From contig CAJUOI010000015.1 in NCBI GenBank assembly GCA_910588615.1, positions 1 to 50,249 on the forward strand: a DNA stretch of 50,249 bases. Reading direction: 5' to 3'. The notes under the pieces were generated by a model. The model had not been told where the DNA came from and did not search any database. It was given only the letters and a program-made list of their open reading frames with translations. Positions 36,943 through 44,640 of the stretch are shown here, one piece after another. Numbering within the stretch: the first letter of the stretch is position 1; each line of letters opens with the position of its first letter. This DNA is from an uncultured Christensenellaceae bacterium. Its GTDB lineage: Bacteria > Bacillota > Clostridia > Christensenellales > Borkfalkiaceae. The position numbers were made by a program, and so were the translations under genes.

Positions 36943-38433
36943 TTACTTATCGTCGTCGGAAAAGGCAACGTACTTCACCTTCTCTTCCTTTACCTCTTCT
37001 TTCGCCGCTTCTTCCGCCTTGTTCTCCTCGTTCTTGAAGTAGGCGTCCGCTTCTTTCTTGATTTGCTCCTGACGGCGCTTTTCCTCTTCCTGCGTCCTGC
37101 CCGCCATAACGCCTGCCTTGGAGCCCATCATCTCGCGCATCTCCTTGCCTGCTTCGGTAATGCTGGCGCGCAGATTGGCAACCGCCTCCCGCGCCTGCGC
37201 GCTCGTCAGCTTGTTCGCCATTTCGAGATCGATGACGTGATTGATTTCGTCGGCGTTCGCAAGCCCGCGCATAACGTTGTTGAGCTTGTTGAAGTCCATC
37301 GACATTCCGAGCGTTACCAGCATCCCGGGGTCGTTATGGTAACTCATGATAAACTCGTTGATTGTATCGAGCTTGCGGTACACGTAGTCGTATTCCCTGC
37401 GCATGGCGTTACGCTGGGTAATTTCGGAATTGATCGCGGCGACCTCGTCGCGCAGATCCCGAAGCTCGGGGTCGATTTCGTCGCGGCAGCGGATGAGCGC
37501 TTCCTCTAAATCCATTTCGCCGTTGCGCTGCGCCGCCGTGATCTGCTTCTTTTCCTTTTCGAGCTCCTCGATCTGCGCAAGATAGTTCTGCTTCTTTTCC
37601 TGCCGCGAAGCGGTGCCGTAGCGCTCCTCGGCGGTGCGTTTGTACGCCGCGAGGTTCTCGTGGAAGATTTCGATATTGTTCTTGATTCGCACGCTCTCGG
37701 CAATGCGGCTGACTGCGTCAGGCGTATATTTTACGATTTTATCCGCTTTGGCGCGCTTGTCGCGGGCGAACAGCCCCCCGCCCTTGACGCTTGCCGTAAG
37801 CTTGCTCCAGCTCTTCGCCTCCTCGATCGCCTTGTCGAGGTAGGCAAGCGACGTCTCCGAGTGCATGGAATTGGCGGCGTCCCTGCGCCAGAGACGGATC
37901 TGGTAAATGACCTTCCCCGCGCTCTCGGCTGCTTTCTCGCCGGAACCGTCGAACGCGTCCTCGATGATCGCGCGCAATTCCGCAAGCTTTGCCTTGCTCT
38001 TCTTCAACACGCCCGCACGCGATTTCGCAATGTCCAATCCCGCGAGAACGTCGCACGCCTCCGACGAAGTATCGATATACTTGTAGACCTCTTCCTTGAT
38101 TTCCATGGTTTCTCCTTTATGACCGAGTTTGACCTCCGCCTCGATTTTTCGTAAACTTTCCTCCGCCTTGGCAAGTTTTTTGTCCGCCTTTTTGTCCGTC
38201 ATGGACACGGCGAGCTTGGAGAGCGCCTCGATCGGCTCGCTCACGCCGCCAAACCCGTAGTTCACCCCGTAACGGCAATATTCCTCCATTTTATCCACGC
38301 AGCTTTCGGCAAGCACCTGACAGCCGTCGCTCGCATACCCCGTAACGCCGACGCCCGAAAGTTTGCCTGAAATCGCTACGCCGTTCGTCTTGCAAACCTC
38401 TGCAATCCTCTTGATTTTGTCCTGTACCGCCAT
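36943..38433 (-). CDS. Coiled-coil protein of unknown function
   Basis: The 496-residue product starts with a segment rich in Gly and small residues (about 18-70, GVAISGKLSGVGVTGYASDG, then CRYGVNYGFGG), which might be a short amphipathic or membrane-touching part. Two long charged coiled coils follow (about 80-165 and 260-345), and the C-terminus is a Glu/Lys-rich helix ending in an acidic YVAFSDDDK. No enzyme motif is seen. GGAGG stands before the ATG. As a cytosolic scaffold or polymer-forming protein it would be a second possible client for the Vps4-like ATPase. Not recognised. Confidence 0.7.
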   Translation of the reverse strand: MAVQDKIKRIAEVCKTNGVAISGKLSGVGVTGYASDGCQVLAESCVDKMEEYCRYGVNYGFGGVSEPIEALSKLAVSMTDKKADKKLAKAEESLRKIEAEVKLGHKGETMEIKEEVYKYIDTSSEACDVLAGLDIAKSRAGVLKKSKAKLAELRAIIEDAFDGSGEKAAESAGKVIYQIRLWRRDAANSMHSETSLAYLDKAIEEAKSWSKLTASVKGGGLFARDKRAKADKIVKYTPDAVSRIAESVRIKNNIEIFHENLAAYKRTAEERYGTASRQEKKQNYLAQIEELEKEKKQITAAQRNGEMDLEEALIRCRDEIDPELRDLRDEVAAINSEITQRNAMRREYDYVYRKLDTINEFIMSYHNDPGMLVTLGMSMDFNKLNNVMRGLANADEINHVIDLEMANKLTSAQAREAVANLRASITEAGKEMREMMGSKAGVMAGRTQEEEKRRQEQIKKEADAYFKNEENKAEEAAKEEVKEEKVKYVAFSDDDK

Positions 38434-38448
38434 ATGTTTCCTCCGAAA

Positions 38449-39582
38449 TTAAAATGATTCGTTCGCGTTCTTCACAACGTCCTCGACCAGCGTCTCCACC
38501 GCCCTGTCGAAGGAAATACGCGATTTATTCCTGATAATGTCGTCGTCGTAAAAGGTATACTCCGACTGCCCGCCCTTGTTGGCAATACGCTTTACGAGCG
38601 TGAATTCGTCCGCCCGCAAGTCCTTTTGTACGTGCGCGCACACGGATTTTTTCAGCTGTCGGCGCTTGGACGTAGCGTTAAAGAAATACAGATATCCCGC
38701 CCCGTTGTCGGCGAGCGCGTCCAACTCCTCCGTAACGAGCTTGCGGTTGGACAGCGCCTGAAAGCGGCAGTCCGACGATTCCGAAATCGCTCCGTCGCCG
38801 TCGCAGGGCGCGTACCACAGCTCCAACCCGCCGCCGATCAGCTTATACGCCGTGCGTTCGTTCTCGTCCGAAAACAACGCTTTCAGTACGGTGTTCGTTA
38901 CGCGGATGACCCCGAAGAGGGGCGTTCTGCCGCTTGCCGCTGTCGAAATCAACACCGACATAATGCGACTGACGCGGTCGGGCTCCGCCGTGGGCAACAC
39001 ACTCTCGACGAACCCAGAAAGCGAGGGATAGGCGGCAACGACCCTTCGGCGCACCTCTTCCATGTTCGCACGGCTGCGCAGGGATACCCCCTCGTCGTCC
39101 TTGGAAAAGGAGGCGATCAGCGACAGGAGCTGCTTTGCCGTCCCCTTGCGGATTTCGGAAAACTCCGCCTCGCCGTAGCCAGAAACGCCGTCCGAAACCT
39201 TGACGTGCACGTTCCCCGCAAAGCAGAGCTTTTTATAGTAGCCGTAGGCAATCGTAGAGCTCTCGCTTCTGCCGCGCGTCCCGTCCACGTACCCCTTTTC
39301 GTAAAAGTAACCGAGGCGGGCGACGGCTTTCGGGTGTCCCGCGCGCGCAGCGCGGATGCACGCCTCCACGCTGCGTTCGAGATATTTTTTCGTTTCCGCC
39401 GAGGGGCGTTCGAGCCACCTTAAATATCCGAGCTCGGCGATGCGATCGTCCGCTTCGCTTTCGGCGGTTACGCGAAAGTCGCCCACGTCCGTCAGCTCCT
39501 TGGTACAGTACGGGCAGGCAAGCCTGCCGTCGTACAGCACGAGCGGCGTCTCCACGTTTTTGGAACAGTTCTTGCAAATCAT
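38449..39582 (-). CDS. Zinc-ribbon protein with Sel1-like repeats
   Basis: The 377-residue product opens with a zinc ribbon: Cys3, Cys6, Cys23 and Cys26 (CKNC and CPYC). Residues about 60-130 hold one or two Sel1/TPR-like helical repeats (AARAGHPKAVARLGYFYEKG, then the next pair). The rest is a mixed alpha/beta domain with a basic end. Sel1 repeats usually bind other proteins, and zinc ribbons often bind nucleic acid or partner proteins. The start overlaps the previous stop as ATGA; an upstream in-frame ATG lies inside the previous gene and is rejected because the Cys motif would not then be N-terminal. Role unknown. Confidence 0.75.
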   Translation of the reverse strand: MICKNCSKNVETPLVLYDGRLACPYCTKELTDVGDFRVTAESEADDRIAELGYLRWLERPSAETKKYLERSVEACIRAARAGHPKAVARLGYFYEKGYVDGTRGRSESSTIAYGYYKKLCFAGNVHVKVSDGVSGYGEAEFSEIRKGTAKQLLSLIASFSKDDEGVSLRSRANMEEVRRRVVAAYPSLSGFVESVLPTAEPDRVSRIMSVLISTAASGRTPLFGVIRVTNTVLKALFSDENERTAYKLIGGGLELWYAPCDGDGAISESSDCRFQALSNRKLVTEELDALADNGAGYLYFFNATSKRRQLKKSVCAHVQKDLRADEFTLVKRIANKGGQSEYTFYDDDIIRNKSRISFDRAVETLVEDVVKNANESF

Positions 39583-42500
39583 GCCCGCGCCTCCTTTTCC
39601 CCAGTCGAATCGCCGACAGATATATCCGACCTCTCGACGATGACGAACGTACATCTGTCGCCCGTTACGGTATAGCGACCGTCCGCGTCCTTTACCACGG
39701 CGCGCACCGTATAACTGCCCGCCGCCGTGGGAACGCCGCTTAGACGGTTGCCCGCAAAATCGTAATATTCGTAATTAATTTCCACCGCATAGCTCGGCGT
39801 CGCTTTCAGCGCGCCCGCGTCCTCGCCGACGGTGAACTCGCGGCTTCCCGTCCAGCTGATCGTAACCGCACGCTTTTCAATCGTGAACGTACAGCTCGGA
39901 TCCAATGCGGTGTAGTTGTCCGTATCGTACACGACGCGCACCGTATAACTGCCCACCGCCGTGGGAACGCCGCTCAACCGCACGCCGTGCACGTCGTAAT
40001 ATTCGTATGAAATCGCCACATCGCAATCGGGAACCGCCCTCAGTTCGCTCGCATCCTCGCCGTACGCAAAGACACGCTTCTGCGACCATTGCAGGCTGAA
40101 AACGCGTTTTGCGATCGTCAGCGTCCCCGAACGCCGCGTAAACGTGTAATTGTCGGAGGCGTTCGTCTGATCGACGGTTATCGTATACGTCCCCGCGTCC
40201 GTGGCATTGCCCGAAACGGTAAACGTTACCGAACCGCACACGCTCTCTTTGCTCTCGCCCTCGGCAAGATTGACCGCCGAATAGGTGAAATCCGTAAACG
40301 CCGTACCGTCGTATGTCTTGCTCTTGCTGTCGGCGATAATCGTTACGGGACGCTTGGCAATGACAATCGTGCCTTTTTCCGCCGACGCCAATCGGTAATT
40401 TTCGTTGATCGTCGTAACGACGGGAATAATATCGTGTTCTCCCGCGCTCGTCAAATCGGTGGTGTAGGTATATTCGATTTTTGCGACCCCCACGGGAGAA
40501 TCGTTGCCCGCAAGCCCGGAAAAGTTTACGGCAAACGAATCGAACTTCTTTCCGTCGTACGTCTTGGAGGAAGAATAGACGCGCACCCGATAATCGCGCG
40601 CCGTAACGGTAAAATCCCTGCTTGCGTTTTCCGCGATTTCGTAGTTGGCGTGGTTGAGCGTGGCGGTTACCGTGTAGCTCCCCACCGTTCTGCCGCCGCC
40701 TGCGTAAGAGAGCGCCCGCAAAATTTCTGCCTGTTCGCCCGCAACGGCGTTGTTCACGTTCGCCGCCACGGGATACTGCACGCTGCCGTCGTAAGTAAAG
40801 CTCGCCGTGTCCGACCAGACGAGGCTGACGCCGCGCTTTGCGATCGTATAACGCTGCGTGGGATTCGTCAGCGTGTAATTGCCGTCGCTGTTCGTTGCCG
40901 TTGCCGTTTGCTCGCCCGCGCCGCGCCCGCCCGAAACGCTCAGCGTCCGCGCGCTGCCGTTCACGAGCGTGATCGAAGCGGTCGGCGCCTGCATCAATCC
41001 GTTATAGGTATAGGTACCCACGGTCCAATCGACGGCAACGGGACGGGGCTTCACCGTGTAGGTGCGGCTTGCCGACGGCGCGGTAAGCGCATATTTCGCG
41101 TCGCAATTCCCCGTCAGGGTTGCAACGACCGTATAACTGCCCGCATCATGAACCGCCTTGCGGGATAATTGAAACGTAATTTCGTCGTCGTTGATCACGC
41201 CGCTCAAAACGTTTGCCGTAATCTCCTTTGCCGACCCGTCGTACACGTCGTCCGCGAAGTCGTCCCAAGCAAGCGTAAGCTCGCGTTTGGCGAACTCCAG
41301 CGTAATCGGGGAGGACGCCTCCGCCGTCAACGAAGTGATCTTCGGCGCGGAAATGCCTATCGTTACGAGATACGTGCCCCCGTCGCTCGGTTGAAAGTTT
41401 AGAATTTCATAATCCGTCTGCCCGTTCAGGCTACGGCTCGATCCGTCGGGCAGGGTGATTTCGTAGTCGCACGCAAATCCCTCCGCGGGCGTTTCCGTTT
41501 CCCACAGGATAGTTGCCGCATTGCCGTAGGTAATCGTTCTTCCGCCGTTTGCGGTGGAAAGCGAACGAATGGAGGGCGGAAGCAGCCGCCAATCGGGAAA
41601 TACGCTCACACGGTCGGAGGAGCTGGATTTCAGCACGTCGGAGAGCTTGCCCGAAAGCGTCGAGCCCGCCGTACGGAAGGAGAGCGCAAAGCCCTCGCGT
41701 TTGGGGAAGTTATCGATAATTTCGTCGCAAGTGTTTACCGTGGCAAGGCGGTAGTTCAACGTTTCGCCCCCCGTTACCGTAAACTTATAGTCGTCGGGGG
41801 TCTCGTACACGGCGTCGTTGTCCTCCCCGATCGTAATACGGAAAATGCGGGCAAAACGCAACTGCGCCCCCGTAACGCTGTGCTCGATCGACGTTCCCGC
41901 GATCGAGGTGTTTCCGGCGACGGGCGCGGTGAGAATGAATCCGCCCATATTGCGGCTGCACCAGAGCAAATCCGCGTCGCTGTGCTCGTCGGCGTGGCGG
42001 GCGTAGCCGATATCCGCAAAATCCAAGCGGAAAGTATCGCCCTTTTTTCCCACCCAGACGGGCAACACTTCGCCCTTCGCCGTCTGTAAGGTATCCATGG
42101 AGTAGTCGAAGGAAACGAACACCTCGTCCGCCGCCAACCCCGTCGGAGCAAAGCTGCACGCAAAGCGCAGCAGTCCTTCGGAAGAGGTTTCGTACGCCTC
42201 TTTAAAATAGCCGCTCCGCAGCGCGTCGTATTCCGAACGGTCGGCGTATACCACCACGCCCTCGCGGAACGCCTGCAATTTTACGGTATTTTCCAGCTCG
42301 AGCTCGCCCGCGCTGTCAAGGTAGATTTCCGTCAGCCCCTCTTCGGAAAAGATGCCGCAGTCCGCCGCCCGCACCCTTTTGCCGTTGAACGTTTCCGGGA
42401 TGATCAACTTTCCGCCCCTGCCGGCAACGAGGGATACGGCAACGTAGCCGTCCGTATCTTTATCGTACGCGTAGGTTACGGTGCGTCCCGTCATTCCCTG

Positions 42501-42998
42501 CCCGAACACGCCGCCCGTGCCCGCGATCGCCCCGTACAGCACGGCGGCAATCAGCACCGCCCCGCCCGCGGCGTAGGAGATAAATTTCAGTTTACCGCTG
42601 CGCCTTGCAATGCCGAACGCCGCAGCAACCACGCCCGCAACCGACAGGAGGTGCGATACAAGCCACACGCTGCCCGCGGCAAGCGTTACCGTACCGCCGT
42701 TCGCGTGCAGCGCCGTCATCACGGCAACGAGGATCAGCGTACAACAAAGATATATCAACGTACCTGCAATAGAATAACGGAAGCGGTAGTTGGTGAACAC
42801 GGACAGCAACAAAAATCCCGCGTCAACGATGACAAGCAGAATGGGACAAGCCAGATACTTTGCGTCCGTAACCTGCGAAACGCCGAGCAAAACCGCCGCA
42901 AACAGATCGAGGAAGAGCGCGAGCGCAAGGGAGAAATACAAAATCTCCTTTCTGCTCTCTTCCCGCCGTACAGTTTTTACATTCCGAAATAGTTTCAT
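39579..42998 (-). CDS. Multi-pass membrane protein with extracellular MBG/Ig-like repeats
   Basis: The 1139-residue product has five or six membrane helices in residues 12-165, then a large outer part. Residues about 195-290 look like a BspA-type leucine-rich segment (LIIPETFNGKRVRAADCGIF, SEEGLTEIYLD). Residues about 500-590 resemble an Ig-like domain, and about 590-1120 hold six or so YDG/MBG repeats (TYDGTAFTDF, DAGTYTITV, KRPVTI and variants). Such domains occur in adhesins and wall proteins of gut bacteria. In this operon it may be the link between cytosolic ATPases and the cell surface. The frame begins upstream with GTG overlapping the prior stop, but GAGG six bases before the second possible start favours the ATG used here. 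Confidence 0.8.
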   Translation of the reverse strand: MKLFRNVKTVRREESRKEILYFSLALALFLDLFAAVLLGVSQVTDAKYLACPILLVIVDAGFLLLSVFTNYRFRYSIAGTLIYLCCTLILVAVMTALHANGGTVTLAAGSVWLVSHLLSVAGVVAAAFGIARRSGKLKFISYAAGGAVLIAAVLYGAIAGTGGVFGQGMTGRTVTYAYDKDTDGYVAVSLVAGRGGKLIIPETFNGKRVRAADCGIFSEEGLTEIYLDSAGELELENTVKLQAFREGVVVYADRSEYDALRSGYFKEAYETSSEGLLRFACSFAPTGLAADEVFVSFDYSMDTLQTAKGEVLPVWVGKKGDTFRLDFADIGYARHADEHSDADLLWCSRNMGGFILTAPVAGNTSIAGTSIEHSVTGAQLRFARIFRITIGEDNDAVYETPDDYKFTVTGGETLNYRLATVNTCDEIIDNFPKREGFALSFRTAGSTLSGKLSDVLKSSSSDRVSVFPDWRLLPPSIRSLSTANGGRTITYGNAATILWETETPAEGFACDYEITLPDGSSRSLNGQTDYEILNFQPSDGGTYLVTIGISAPKITSLTAEASSPITLEFAKRELTLAWDDFADDVYDGSAKEITANVLSGVINDDEITFQLSRKAVHDAGSYTVVATLTGNCDAKYALTAPSASRTYTVKPRPVAVDWTVGTYTYNGLMQAPTASITLVNGSARTLSVSGGRGAGEQTATATNSDGNYTLTNPTQRYTIAKRGVSLVWSDTASFTYDGSVQYPVAANVNNAVAGEQAEILRALSYAGGGRTVGSYTVTATLNHANYEIAENASRDFTVTARDYRVRVYSSSKTYDGKKFDSFAVNFSGLAGNDSPVGVAKIEYTYTTDLTSAGEHDIIPVVTTINENYRLASAEKGTIVIAKRPVTIIADSKSKTYDGTAFTDFTYSAVNLAEGESKESVCGSVTFTVSGNATDAGTYTITVDQTNASDNYTFTRRSGTLTIAKRVFSLQWSQKRVFAYGEDASELRAVPDCDVAISYEYYDVHGVRLSGVPTAVGSYTVRVVYDTDNYTALDPSCTFTIEKRAVTISWTGSREFTVGEDAGALKATPSYAVEINYEYYDFAGNRLSGVPTAAGSYTVRAVVKDADGRYTVTGDRCTFVIVERSDISVGDSTGEKEARA

Positions 42999-43006
42999 CT
43001 GACGCC

Positions 43007-44638
43007 TCACATCTTTTTCGGCGCTTTGATATAGCCGTCCGCGCCGACGTCAAGTTTATCGAAAACGAATTTTTTATTTCCCACGACGAAAATGAGAATT
43101 TCGTCGTCCTCGTAGCAATATTTCTTGCCCGCGGAAAGCCGCCGCCCCACGGAAAGAATATCCGCGTACTTGCGGTAGGTCTTTTCCGCCTCCTTACCGC
43201 CGTCGTCCGTCCCGTTGCAAAGGCGGCATCTCGCCCCCTTCATAACGGCGGCGGAAAACGCTCTGCCGCAAAGGGAACAATAGCGCACCGTCTTTTTATC
43301 GGCAAGCGCGCCCTTATCGCGCACGAACGCAAGCGACGGAGTGTAGCGCGCCGCACCGTCCGCGCCGCGGTACACGATTTCGGGGAACGGACAGTCCTTG
43401 CACTTGTAAATCTTTTTTCCGCCCGCCGTCTCGAAGCAGAACGCCTCGCTTTCGCACGCGACGGACGAACAGTTTTCGTTGCGCAGATTCTCCTTGCAGG
43501 AAATGCGGAACAGATGCTTTTTAAAGCGGTCGCTTTCGCGGATCTCTTTGAGTACGAGCTGCGCCTTTTCCTTACCGAAGCCCAGATCCGCTCGGGTCGG
43601 GTCGATCGTTACCGCGCGGGTCTTGCCGGACTCGTCCGTAAACCTGATTTCGTTGTTTTCCACCAAGCCGTAGCCATCGCCGCAGTTGAGGCAGCTGAGC
43701 GTTACCCTTCCGCCCTCGCCCGCGACCACGCGCAGGAGCCTCCGCTCGCCCACGCACAAATCGGCGGCGGCGATATTCCACTTCAAGTGCAGCACGCCGA
43801 GCGTTTTCACCCGCGTGCACTCTAACTGCACGTCGCCCTCGTGCGAACCATTCACCAGCATTCCCACCGCTTTTGCGTCCTCTTCCGAGTCGTAGCAAAT
43901 GGCGTCCGCAAAGCCCGCGCCCCCGTTTTCCTCGATCAGGACTTCGAGCGCGGTCAGCGCTTCGTCCACGAGCGTACCGTCCCGACCGCCCTCCTTTCCC
44001 GCGTCCGACGGAGCCTTGACGCTGCGGAGATAATCGTTGATACGCTGCGCTTCCGATTCGGAAACAGGAATCATTCTGTGCCCCGTCTTTTTAAAGTAGA
44101 CCCTGCACAATACGGGCATCGCCGCCCCCGCGCCGCCCGAAAGCTCGATGCGCATGGAAACGCCGTAAATGTCCTCCGCGCTCTCCCGCGGCGACAGCCT
44201 GCGCACGGTGTAACGCCCGACCAAATCGGGGAAGAGCGCCGCCGTCAAACGGTCGGCATACTCGGAAAGAATCCTTGACTTTTTCTCTTCCTCCTCCGCT
44301 TCGGGAGGCTTTTCCATGTATTCGACGAGAGAAAACCGCTTGTGATAACGGCTTGCAAGCGTTTCGATAAAAGAAACCCACACGGCGTTCTGATTTTTGT
44401 TTTCGCCGCCGCGCAGCACGCCGAACCAAGACGCGCCCTCGCCCGTCATCGAGATGTCGTCAAGTTCCAGATCGGCACGATCGTCGCCCAACGCGAACAG
44501 ATACGTTCCGTTGTCGATAAGCTTGCGCCCGCCCTCCCTGGCAATGCGCACGTCGCTGCCGATACAGCCGCTCTCCACTAACCTGCAAGCGCTGTCGAAC
44601 GCTTCTTTATACTGGCTTCCGACGATGATTTTTTCCAT
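43007..44638 (-). CDS. Zinc-ribbon protein of unknown function
   Basis: The 543-residue product has an N-terminal alpha/beta part (1-330) and a C-terminal Cys-rich part with several CxxC pairs: CLNCG near 315, a six-Cys cluster (ISCKENLRNENC, then YKCKDC) near 385-420, and YCSLCGRAF with CRLCNG near 460-485. These look like two or three zinc ribbons. A GTG overlapping the helicase stop (GTGA) is an alternative start two codons upstream; the ribosome binding site AGGGG fits the ATG better. It follows directly the SNF2-like helicase, which also has a Cys-rich tail, so the two may act together. No enzyme motif. Confidence 0.75.
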   Translation of the reverse strand: MEKIIVGSQYKEAFDSACRLVESGCIGSDVRIAREGGRKLIDNGTYLFALGDDRADLELDDISMTGEGASWFGVLRGGENKNQNAVWVSFIETLASRYHKRFSLVEYMEKPPEAEEEEKKSRILSEYADRLTAALFPDLVGRYTVRRLSPRESAEDIYGVSMRIELSGGAGAAMPVLCRVYFKKTGHRMIPVSESEAQRINDYLRSVKAPSDAGKEGGRDGTLVDEALTALEVLIEENGGAGFADAICYDSEEDAKAVGMLVNGSHEGDVQLECTRVKTLGVLHLKWNIAAADLCVGERRLLRVVAGEGGRVTLSCLNCGDGYGLVENNEIRFTDESGKTRAVTIDPTRADLGFGKEKAQLVLKEIRESDRFKKHLFRISCKENLRNENCSSVACESEAFCFETAGGKKIYKCKDCPFPEIVYRGADGAARYTPSLAFVRDKGALADKKTVRYCSLCGRAFSAAVMKGARCRLCNGTDDGGKEAEKTYRKYADILSVGRRLSAGKKYCYEDDEILIFVVGNKKFVFDKLDVGADGYIKAPKKM

Positions 44639-44640
44639 AC

